Shown: in pieces, positions 5,894-10,893 of the stretch
Layout of the letters: every line of letters begins with the position of its first letter
Numbering within the stretch: the first letter of the stretch is position 1
Origin: CAMLKC01 sp035493555
Lineage (GTDB): Bacteria > Patescibacteriota > Saccharimonadia > Saccharimonadales > Saccharimonadaceae
NCBI GenBank assembly: GCA_035493555.1
Contig: DATJIC010000023.1
Coordinates: 1-10,893 of the forward strand
DNA: 10,893 nucleotides
Reading direction: 5' to 3'
Notes under the pieces: model-generated
What the model was told of the DNA's origin: nothing
Seen by the model: only the letters and a program-made list of their open reading frames with translations
Databases searched by the model: none
Made by a program: the position numbers and the translations under genes

Positions 5894-6592
5894 TTATTTC
5901 GTTTTTGGAAGATCGATATTATTGTTCTTTAGTTCAGTAACCACTGCCTGGTCGAACTTGGCTTCTTCGCTCCAGGTGTCCTGGTTAACGGCTTTTCCGT
6001 TTAAGTAAAAGCTTGGCGTGGCGTTCACACCGACCTTTTTGCCAAGTGCAAGATCGTAATTGATTTTTTGGTTGATTTTAGGGTTCGCCATGTCGTCTTT
6101 AAACGTCGCAACGTTTAGTCCTAAGCTGTTTGCATAGCCGACAAAAAAGTCGCCGCGCTCCGAAGCGCTCAGGTTTTCCCAGGAGCTTTGGCCTTCATAA
6201 AGCTTGTCATGCATCTCCCAGTACTTGCCTTGTAAGCCGGCCGCTTCGGCTGCTGCGGCAGCGGCCTTTGCGTTCGGGTGCAAATTGGTAAGCGGGAAGT
6301 TACGAAAAATAAACGCGACCTGGCCTTTGTATTTTTCGGTTACCGATTTAACGGTAGGGTAGGCGCTGCCACAGCCCGGACACTGAAAGTCTCCGTACTC
6401 AATAAGAACCACCTTACTATCCTTTTTGCCGAAAATATGGTCGCCAATATTACCCGACTGGTTGCTGGCGGTTTGAATCTTTGTCGCGTCAACTTTACTA
6501 ACATCAACTTTATCTTTGCTGGAAAGGTACACAAGACCGCCAATCAGCACAACGCAGACACTGGCAAAGATAATCCATGCTTTTTTACTCAC
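5894..6592 (-). CDS. Membrane-anchored DsbA-like thiol:disulfide oxidoreductase
   Basis: DsbA-type proteins introduce or rearrange disulfide bonds in exported proteins. This 232-residue protein has one N-terminal membrane helix (about 5-23), a linker of about 30 residues and a thioredoxin-fold domain with the active site CPGC at 71-74 in GDFQCPGCG. The cis-proline loop VNATPSFYLNG lies near the C-terminus, and the central helical insert (FRNFPLTNLHPNAKAAAA onward) is typical of the DsbA/Thioredoxin_4 group. The frame is open 41 codons upstream, but GTG at 6590-6592 follows AAGGAG (6599-6604) by six bases and gives MSKKAWIIF, a classic anchor start; the extension would run through the divergent promoter region. 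No DsbB or VKOR partner is in the window. It should act outside the membrane, perhaps on surface proteins. Confidence 0.93.
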   Translation of the reverse strand: MSKKAWIIFASVCVVLIGGLVYLSSKDKVDVSKVDATKIQTASNQSGNIGDHIFGKKDSKVVLIEYGDFQCPGCGSAYPTVKSVTEKYKGQVAFIFRNFPLTNLHPNAKAAAAAAEAAGLQGKYWEMHDKLYEGQSSWENLSASERGDFFVGYANSLGLNVATFKDDMANPKINQKINYDLALGKKVGVNATPSFYLNGKAVNQDTWSEEAKFDQAVVTELKNNNIDLPKTK

Positions 6593-6619
6593 GAGAAACT
6601 CCTTATGATTACTATAAAT

Positions 6620-6648
6620 AGTGTAGTGGAAAAGAGGTGTCTCGGCAA
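6620..6648 (-). promoter_or_regulatory. Candidate promoter of the dsbA-like gene
   Basis: Read on the minus strand, TTGCCG (6648-6643) and TACACT (6625-6620) are 17 bases apart; each matches four of six consensus positions. Transcription would start near 6613, leaving a short leader that carries AAGGAG. Confidence 0.4.
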
Positions 6649-6660
6649 GCGTGTATAGGG

Positions 6661-6666
6661 TACAAT
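6661..6666 (+). promoter_or_regulatory. Candidate -10 of the CNNM-like gene, leaderless
   Basis: TACAAT lies eight bases before the ATG at 6675, so transcription would start at about 6673. The AAAGGAG at 6668-6673 is only one base from the ATG, too close to act as a normal ribosome site. No convincing -35 is present. Confidence 0.45.
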
Positions 6667-6674
6667 AAAGGAGT

Positions 6675-7691
6675 ATGCTGTGGTTTCTCACCATTCTCTG
6701 TCTTCTCTCATTCATCGCTTTGATTGCTGTCAGTTCGGTGGTACCAAAACGCTCAGGGCTGAGTAAGTTTGAGCTAAGGCGCCGTCAGGAAGAGGGCGAT
6801 AAAGCGGCGGCAGCCCTACTTAGGCGCGAAGCGTCTTTAGGCGATGTTCTCTCTATGCAGCGGGTTCTTTCTGCTCTTTTTCTGGTTGTATTTGTATCCC
6901 TGACAGTTGCTGCGCTTGGTTGGTTTACCGGGATCGTCGTTGCGGTGATCGTTGCTCTGGAGTACGGAGCGGTTTCGCGGATGAATATCGTTAAAAATAC
7001 CACACAGCCGCTGTATGAGCGGTACGAAGAATCTATTTTACGGTTCATTACTGCGCACGAAAATATTTTCCGGCTTGTCCGGAGTGTTTCTACCGAACCG
7101 GCCGAAACCCGGCTTGACTCCCGCGAAGAGCTGGTCCACCTGGTCACGAATTCAGGCTCGTTATTGTCGGGTGATGAAAAGAAACTCGTGCTGCATGGGC
7201 TCGAATTTGGAAAACGGCAGGTGGGCGAAATCATGACTCCTCGCGGGGTTATAGATACGATTGGCAAGAAGGAGCTGCTCGGACCTCTCGTACTAGACGA
7301 CCTCCACAAAACCGGCCACAGCCGCTTTCCAGTAACCGACGGCGATATTGACCATATCGTTGGCGTGTTGCATATTCAGGACCTCTTAGTTCTCGATGCC
7401 CGCCAACGCTCGGCTACTGCCGAAAAAGCCATGGAGCCCCGGGTATTTTACATACGCGAGGACCAGACGCTCGACCATGCACTAACAGCGTTTCTTCGCA
7501 CCCGGCATCATTTGTTCGTGGTAGTAAACGAGTTCCGCGAAACGGTAGGAATAGTCAGCCTCGAAGATGTTATCGAGACGCTGTTGGGCCGTAAAATCGT
7601 TGATGAATTTGATGCCCACGAAGACCTTCGGGCTGTTGCCGCCCGCAACCCGCGCGGCAACAACGAACCGCAAAAACACGAGGATATCTAG
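6675..7691 (+). CDS. CNNM/CorC-like membrane protein with paired CBS domains
   Basis: The 338-residue protein starts with a membrane helix (about 4-22), has a hydrophobic stretch at 64-98 (probably two helices), and then a cytoplasmic part. SREELVHLV (149-157) and GDEKKLVLHGLEFGKRQVGEIMTPR lead into the first CBS repeat (about 187-240, GHSRFPV at 214-220). The second repeat spans about 252-308 and ends in SLEDVIETLLG and the EFDAHED tail typical of the family. CNNM/CorC proteins take part in Mg2+ export or resistance, and CBS pairs usually bind adenine nucleotides. The membrane part is shorter than a standard CNNM (DUF21) domain and there is no C-terminal CorC/HlyC domain, a common slimmed form. 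ATG 6675 is chosen because no other start precedes the first helix. It diverges from the dsbA-like gene. Confidence 0.88.
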   Translation: MLWFLTILCLLSFIALIAVSSVVPKRSGLSKFELRRRQEEGDKAAAALLRREASLGDVLSMQRVLSALFLVVFVSLTVAALGWFTGIVVAVIVALEYGAVSRMNIVKNTTQPLYERYEESILRFITAHENIFRLVRSVSTEPAETRLDSREELVHLVTNSGSLLSGDEKKLVLHGLEFGKRQVGEIMTPRGVIDTIGKKELLGPLVLDDLHKTGHSRFPVTDGDIDHIVGVLHIQDLLVLDARQRSATAEKAMEPRVFYIREDQTLDHALTAFLRTRHHLFVVVNEFRETVGIVSLEDVIETLLGRKIVDEFDAHEDLRAVAARNPRGNNEPQKHEDI

Positions 7692-7708
7692 CGCTTTTAG
7701 GGGTAAAG

Positions 7709-7717
7709 TGGTAAAAT
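7709..7717 (+). promoter_or_regulatory. Extended -10 promoter of the aspS operon
   Basis: TGG-TAAAAT (TAAAAT at 7712-7717) is an extended -10 placed 18 bases after the CNNM-like stop codon. A recognisable -35 is missing. The start would be at about 7724-7725, which coincides with the ATG of a short leader ORF. Confidence 0.5.
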
Positions 7718-7724
7718 AACCCTA

Positions 7725-7772
7725 ATGAAACGATGGCGAGTTGAAAATAACAGCAATCGACGGGTCGGCTAG
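7725..7772 (+). CDS. Possible 15-residue leader peptide upstream of aspS
   Basis: ATG 7725 opens a 15-codon frame (MKRWRVENNSNRRVG) ending in TAG at 7770-7772. It has no ribosome site but would begin exactly at the predicted transcript start, like other apparent leaderless starts in this window. Three of its codons are Asn (8, 9 and 11) and four are Arg. Its stop codon lies in the 5' arm of the hairpin described next, so translation would disturb that fold. Leader peptides rich in the regulatory amino acid control some aminoacyl-tRNA synthetase operons; here that would fit only if the enzyme also serves tRNA(Asn). It may also be a chance ORF. Confidence 0.35.
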   Translation: MKRWRVENNSNRRVG

Positions 7773-7804
7773 CAAGCTCCGGCGTGTTTGCTAGTAATCG
7801 GCCC
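7762..7804 (+). promoter_or_regulatory. Large hairpin in the aspS leader
   Basis: CTAGCAA (7769-7775) pairs perfectly with TTGCTAG (7788-7794). The stem extends past an internal loop (G7768 against TAAT 7795-7798) with GGGTCG (7762-7767) pairing CGGCCC (7799-7804), including one G-T pair: thirteen pairs in all. No T-run follows, so it is not an intrinsic terminator, and the aspS ribosome site AAGGA (7834-7838) is not obviously covered. It lacks T-box landmarks. I infer a cis-acting control or mRNA-stability element. Confidence 0.5.
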
Positions 7805-7843
7805 CGCCTTAGCCACTGCTAAATAACATAATCAAGGATTACC

Positions 7844-9160
7844 ATGACACGGACACTTACCAGGGAACTTGCCTCAAAACAGGGCGAAACAGTAACAGTA
7901 AAAGGGTGGCTGCATAAAAAACGCCTGCTTGGCGGTCTTAACTTTATTACAGTACGCGACCGAAGCGGTCTTGCGCAGAGCCTTATCGACAACAAAGACG
8001 AGCTCGAGAAGCTGCGCGGCCTGCAAATAGGAACGGTTCTTAGCCTTACGGGAACCGTCGTTGCCGACGAGCGTGCCCCAGGGGGAGCCGAGCTTCACGA
8101 CGTTACTGTAGAAGTCGAGGTGGCGGTTACCGATGAGCCGCCGATTGAAATCGACAAGCCAATCAGTCACAAACCCGAAAACCTTGACACATTGTTCGAG
8201 TACCGCGTTCTCAACATCCGCAACCTGCAAGAGCAAAAAATCTTCAAGATCCGCGGCGATCTTACACATTACATTCGCGAACATCTTCGCAGCAGGGAGT
8301 TTGTCGAGATCGATACGCCAAAGCTTCTTGCCGAGGCAACCGAGGGCGGCGCCGAAGTGTTCAAACTCGACTACTTTGGTAAAACCGCAACGCTTGCCCA
8401 GAGCCCGCAGTTTTACAAGCAAATTATGGTTGGGGCGTTCGAACGCGTATTTGAAATCGGCCACAGCTACCGCGCCGAGCCAAGTGCCACCACGCGCCAC
8501 CTTACCGAACTCACCATGCTGGATATTGAGATGGGGTTCGTTGAAAGCCACGACGAGGTGCTTGATACCGTTGGCGACATGACCCAGGCGGTGCTTCGCC
8601 GCGTTTACGAGGAGCATGCCGATGATCTTAAGAGCCTGAATGCCCCCGAGCTTAAACTGCCCGAGGATGGTAAGGTTCCTCGCTTTACCATTGCCGAAAT
8701 TCACGAGATGTACACCAAGGCCACCAAAACCGACACCACCCAGGAAAAGGATCTTATTCCTGATGAAGAGCGCTGGATTTCCGATCACGCTCGTAAAGAA
8801 CTGGGGAGCGACTTGGTCTTTGCGATCGAGTTTCCTATTGAGGCCGGCAAGTTTTACCACAAAATGGACCGCGAACGCGGCGTTGTTATGTGGGGTGATC
8901 TTTTGTTCCGCGGCCTTGAAATAGCCACGTGTCCACTCCGTGAAAACGACTACGAAACCATGATCCAGCAAATGAAAAACGCAGGTCTGGATGTCAGCCA
9001 CGAAGGCTTTAAATATTATCTTCAGGCATTTAAATACGGCTTGCCCCAGCACGGCGGCTGTGGCTTTGGCATCGATCGCTTGGTTGAAAAAACAATCGGT
9101 TTGAACAACGTCAAAGAAGCGGTTTTGTTCCCGCGCGACATTAACCGGCTCACTCCGTAA
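7844..9160 (+). CDS. aspS: Aspartyl-tRNA synthetase, archaeal-type, probably non-discriminating
   Basis: The 438-residue class II enzyme attaches aspartate to tRNA(Asp), and in many bacteria without AsnRS also to tRNA(Asn) for later amidation by GatCAB. An N-terminal OB-fold anticodon-binding domain (about 1-100, GWLHKKRLLGGLNF) is followed by the catalytic core: motif 1 around FVEIDTPKLL (153-162), motif 2 FEIGHSYRAEP...RHLTE (203-222) and motif 3 GGCGFGIDRLV (404-414). The usual bacterial AspRS has about 590 residues with a GAD insertion, absent here; the length and order match the archaeal/eukaryotic AspRS2 type. His24 in GWLH sits where, as I recall, discriminating archaeal enzymes carry Trp. 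ATG 7844 follows AAGGA by five bases. The stop overlaps the next start by one base (TAATG), so aspS heads an operon. Confidence 0.95.
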   Translation: MTRTLTRELASKQGETVTVKGWLHKKRLLGGLNFITVRDRSGLAQSLIDNKDELEKLRGLQIGTVLSLTGTVVADERAPGGAELHDVTVEVEVAVTDEPPIEIDKPISHKPENLDTLFEYRVLNIRNLQEQKIFKIRGDLTHYIREHLRSREFVEIDTPKLLAEATEGGAEVFKLDYFGKTATLAQSPQFYKQIMVGAFERVFEIGHSYRAEPSATTRHLTELTMLDIEMGFVESHDEVLDTVGDMTQAVLRRVYEEHADDLKSLNAPELKLPEDGKVPRFTIAEIHEMYTKATKTDTTQEKDLIPDEERWISDHARKELGSDLVFAIEFPIEAGKFYHKMDRERGVVMWGDLLFRGLEIATCPLRENDYETMIQQMKNAGLDVSHEGFKYYLQAFKYGLPQHGGCGFGIDRLVEKTIGLNNVKEAVLFPRDINRLTP

Positions 9161-9558
9161 TGACCAAACAAAACCTTATTGCCACGATAACGCTCGGCCT
9201 TCTTGGCATCGTGATCGTGGCGGGGTTTTTTGTGAGCCAAAACTACACAACCGCCAATAAGAATAGCCAGCAGGCTGCCCTTACTAATCAGGAGAAGGCG
9301 TATGAGAACGTCGTTAAGGACAGCCTCGATGTGTATCGTTCCCGGTACTCCCATTACCCGGGGGACTATCAGACGCTTCTCGACGACATGGCAAAAAGCC
9401 CGGATATCTACGGGGTAAACAGCGAGGGTATGAGTGAGCTGAAAAACATCACAAACACGCTGGGTGGTTTCTCGTATAGTACAATCGGTGATAAGGACTA
9501 CATGTTCACCTACCAAAAGGCAGGCTCGGGCGAAACGACAACCGTAACAAACAAGTAG
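9160..9558 (+). CDS. Membrane-anchored protein, pilin-like, 132 residues
   Basis: I do not recognise a specific family. The protein has one N-terminal membrane helix (about 6-25) and an outward soluble domain. The stretch DSLDVYRSRYSHYPGDYQTLLDDM (split here as DSLDVYRSRYSHYP and GDYQTLLDDM) resembles the segment after the long helix in type IV pilins and pseudopilins, where x-Y-x-x-x-x-G-x-YP-x-x-L is common. There is no prepilin peptidase site (Gly followed by a hydrophobic residue and Glu at +5), so ordinary pilin processing is doubtful; a signal-anchor protein is likelier. The C-terminus is rich in Thr, Gly and Ser. The start ATG overlaps the aspS stop by one base and no separate ribosome site is needed. 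Co-transcription with aspS need not imply related function. Confidence 0.75.
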   Translation: MTKQNLIATITLGLLGIVIVAGFFVSQNYTTANKNSQQAALTNQEKAYENVVKDSLDVYRSRYSHYPGDYQTLLDDMAKSPDIYGVNSEGMSELKNITNTLGGFSYSTIGDKDYMFTYQKAGSGETTTVTNK

Positions 9559-9568
9559 GGTGGTAAAA

Positions 9569-10000
9569 ATGGAACAGGAAGAAATAAAAGAAACCAGGCT
9601 GGAAGAACCAAGCGAAGGCCGGCATTTTCTTGCTGTGTTTTTTCTTAGTTTTATGTGGGGAACGTTTGGGGTAGACCGGTTTTATCTTGGTAAAATCGGT
9701 ACGGGCATTCTGAAATTGCTTACTTTTGGCGGGCTAGGCATATGGGTGATCGTTGATCTCGCACTTATTATGTCAGGGGCTATGCGAGATAGGCAGGGCC
9801 GGCCTATGCGTGAATTTTACCGCTACAAAAAATTCGCTGCAAGAACGGTTCTCATTTTTGCTATTGTACTCGGTGTCGTTACTCTTGCAACGGGCGGATT
9901 GCTTATTCTTGCAGTTACTCAGGCAATCAATGATTTTACGCAAAATAACCCTGGTGGTTTGCCCACGCTTTTACCTGGTGGGACCGGGTTGGGCCTGTAA
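9569..10000 (+). CDS. TM2-domain membrane protein
   Basis: TM2 domains are two-helix membrane modules of unknown biochemical role found in many bacteria and animals. This 143-residue protein has an acidic cytoplasmic N-terminus (1-18), then the TM2 domain (about 19-68): first helix, the conserved GTFGVDRFYLGKIGTGILKL (31-50) turn, and a second helix ending in WVIVDL (59-64). A third helix (about 92-117) and a Gly/Pro-rich tail (about 125-143) are added. The frame is open from GTG 9560, which overlaps the weak TAGGGTGG ribosome site, so I choose ATG 9569, ten bases after the upstream stop. It is the last gene of the aspS transcript; after it there is only a weak GGTT/AACC stem (10006-10024) and six T (10032-10037), not a convincing terminator. 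Confidence 0.88.
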   Translation: MEQEEIKETRLEEPSEGRHFLAVFFLSFMWGTFGVDRFYLGKIGTGILKLLTFGGLGIWVIVDLALIMSGAMRDRQGRPMREFYRYKKFAARTVLIFAIVLGVVTLATGGLLILAVTQAINDFTQNNPGGLPTLLPGGTGLGL

Positions 10001-10098
10001 ATAGAGGTTATTAATATTCAAACCCTATTGCTTTTTTGTCAAAATAATGCTAATGTATAGAAGTTGTTCCAACCAACACAAAAATGTTAAAAATATCA

Positions 10099-10127
10099 CT
10101 GACGCGGAAAAATGACAGCTGTATAAT
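10099..10127 (+). promoter_or_regulatory. Promoter of the ytxGH-like operon
   Basis: CTGACG (10099-10104) matches four of six -35 positions, and 17 bases later TATAAT (10122-10127) is a perfect -10. Transcription would start near 10134, 26 bases before the GTG start at 10160. The 159-base gap from 10001 otherwise holds only AT-rich sequence. Confidence 0.7.
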
Positions 10128-10159
10128 TGCTGTATAACCGCCAAGAAAGGAGAAGCATA

Positions 10160-10375
10160 GTGGATATAAATGTCCTCGTCACGCTACTCACCATTACGGT
10201 CATACTACTATCGATCGTTATAATTGCTTGGCTTGCAGCCATTACGGTTGTACTGGTAAGAGTACGTCAGGTATTAAAAAACGTCGAAGCGATCACTAAT
10301 AATATCGCCTCGGCATCGGACTGGGTTTCACCCGTGAAGCTTTTTAGCCACGTGGCAAAACTATTCCGTAAATAA
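10160..10375 (+). CDS. Small membrane protein, YtxG/DUF948-like
   Basis: The 71-residue product has one long N-terminal membrane helix (about 5-33) and a short amphipathic C-terminal part containing VRVRQVLKNVEAITNNIAS, the pattern of DUF948 proteins such as Bacillus YtxG, although much shorter than YtxG. The frame is open from TTG 10127, but that codon is in the -10 box of the promoter. GTG 10160 follows AAAGGAG (10146-10152) by seven bases and is the better start. The next gene starts 20 bases after the stop and encodes a YtxH-type protein, matching the ytxG-ytxH order of Bacillus, where the genes belong to the general stress response. Function is unknown; the assignment rests on topology and context. 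Confidence 0.75.
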   Translation: MDINVLVTLLTITVILLSIVIIAWLAAITVVLVRVRQVLKNVEAITNNIASASDWVSPVKLFSHVAKLFRK

Positions 10376-10395
10376 AGAAAAAGGAGAACTTTAAA

Positions 10396-10773
10396 ATGAG
10401 TAAAGCAGCAAAAGTAGCTATCGCAGCAGCCGCAGGATTCGTCGCAGGAATTTTACTAGCTCCAAAGAGCGGCAAAGAAACCCGTAAAGATTTGAAAGAT
10501 AAAGCCATGGATGTGAAAACCACCGCCAAAGGTAAAGTTGACCAAGCAAAGAAAGTTGCCAAAGAAGCGGGTAAAACGGTTAATCAGAGTGCTGACAAGG
10601 CGCGGCATGAAGCGGCTGGCATGATGGAAAGCGCCCGGCGATCAGGTAAAGTAGTCGCAGACGAGGCTGAAAAGCTGAGTGCCGAAGCTAAAGCTCGGGC
10701 TGGCCGCGTTGCCCTCGACGCCAAGCGTACGGCGACGCACGTACAAAAGGACGCCGAAAAGAATCTCCGTTAG
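10396..10773 (+). CDS. YtxH-domain protein
   Basis: YtxH proteins are small membrane-anchored proteins of unknown role, often stress-induced. This 125-residue protein has the family hallmark at the N-terminus: a small-residue membrane helix (about 5-21, AAAAGFVAGILL) followed directly by APKSGKETRKDLKDK. The remaining hundred residues are a charged Ala/Lys-rich helix with heptad-like spacing (repeats such as KDKAMDVKTTAKGKVDQAKK), reminiscent of LEA-like or apolipoprotein-like coiled helices; it has no cysteine. ATG 10396 lies nine bases after AAGGAG (10381-10386). It is the second gene of a two-gene operon ended by a strong hairpin 15 bases after the stop. Confidence 0.88.
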   Translation: MSKAAKVAIAAAAGFVAGILLAPKSGKETRKDLKDKAMDVKTTAKGKVDQAKKVAKEAGKTVNQSADKARHEAAGMMESARRSGKVVADEAEKLSAEAKARAGRVALDAKRTATHVQKDAEKNLR

Positions 10774-10788
10774 TAGTTTGTTAACGAT

Positions 10789-10819
10789 AAGTAAAAGCCA
10801 CCTTGGTGGCTTTTACTTT
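10789..10819. terminator. Terminator of the ytxGH-like operon
   Basis: A perfect inverted repeat of 14 bases, AAGTAAAAGCCACC (10789-10802) and GGTGGCTTTTACTT (10805-10818), forms a hairpin with a tight loop. The U-tract is short (TTTT in the stem, TTT after it). The symmetric form could also work on the minus strand. Confidence 0.8.
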
Positions 10820-10833
10820 GGCGCGTTATCGAG

Positions 10834-10888
10834 CGAGTGCCAGATATACCAACTGGCAACCGACTCGTAAGGGTGCCAGTTATTTTTT
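10834..10888 (+). terminator. Hairpin pair with a second terminator, switch-like
   Basis: AACTGGCA (10851-10858) pairs with TGCCAGTT (10874-10881) and runs into A and six T (10883-10888), a good intrinsic terminator. The same 10853-10858 segment can instead pair with TGCCAG at 10838-10843, extended by CGAG (10834-10837) pairing CTCG (10864-10867). The two folds exclude each other, as in attenuators. No promoter is obvious just upstream and the window ends before any downstream gene. Confidence 0.6.
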
Positions 10889-10893
10889 AAAGC

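Noticed and set aside
6593..6715. A 41-residue N-terminal extension of the dsbA-like protein
   Set aside because: It runs through the promoter region and into the divergent gene, while GTG 6592 has a well-spaced AAGGAG and yields a normal membrane anchor.
7725..7843. T-box riboswitch or tRNA gene before aspS
   Set aside because: No T-box sequence, no intrinsic terminator with T-run, and no GTTCRANNC or cloverleaf arrangement can be found.
7874..9052. A 392-codon open frame on the minus strand opposite aspS
   Set aside because: It lies wholly antisense to a clearly conserved synthetase gene and shows no recognisable domain; it is a by-product of codon bias.
1..10893. Defence island, prophage, insertion sequence or CRISPR array
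   Set aside because: No transposase, integrase, nuclease, Cas or phage structural gene, no terminal inverted repeats and no spaced repeat array were seen.

Overview
The window looks like ordinary chromosomal sequence from a small-genome bacterium of the Candidate Phyla Radiation (Patescibacteria), most likely Saccharibacteria (TM7). I infer this from the mix of a short archaeal-type AspRS, two CorA-like transporters, a membrane-anchored DsbA, a YtxH protein and a TM2 protein, together with roughly even base composition and tight gene packing. TGA is used as a real stop (for example at 1893 and 2480), which argues against the Gracilibacteria/SR1 code. No phylogenetic marker was compared, so the assignment is moderate. 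No tRNA, rRNA, CRISPR array, insertion sequence or phage module is visible.

Layout, left to right. 2-442: the 3' end of a Ser/Thr/Gly-rich, probably secreted protein. 489-1403: CorA-like transporter 1. 1464-2482: an acidic protein of unknown function overlapping a TylF-type methyltransferase gene. 2479-4492: a strong promoter with a 9-bp tandem repeat, then an AbrB-type regulator and a 14-TM drug-efflux MFS protein in one operon, closed by a clear terminator. 4556-5479: CorA-like transporter 2, apparently on a leaderless transcript whose promoter overlaps that terminator. 5480-5893: a 414-base stretch with several candidate promoters, hairpins, a possible 30-codon gene and a bidirectional terminator. 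5894-6592 (minus): membrane-anchored DsbA-like oxidoreductase. 6675-7691: CNNM/CorC-like CBS-domain membrane protein, divergent from dsbA. 7709-10000: an aspS leader with a 15-codon ORF and a large hairpin, then aspS, a pilin-like anchored protein and a TM2 protein, apparently one operon. 10122-10818: a two-gene membrane operon resembling ytxG-ytxH, with terminator. 10834-10888: a second hairpin/terminator arrangement with mutually exclusive stems.

Taken together the window concerns the cell envelope and ion balance: three proteins of Mg2+-transport families, one exporter, periplasmic thiol chemistry and several small membrane proteins. The least explained pieces are non-coding: the aspS leader, the structured 5500-5880 region, the repeats in the abrB promoter and the hairpin switch at the right end. 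I saw no sign of a defence system, secondary-metabolite cluster or mobile element.
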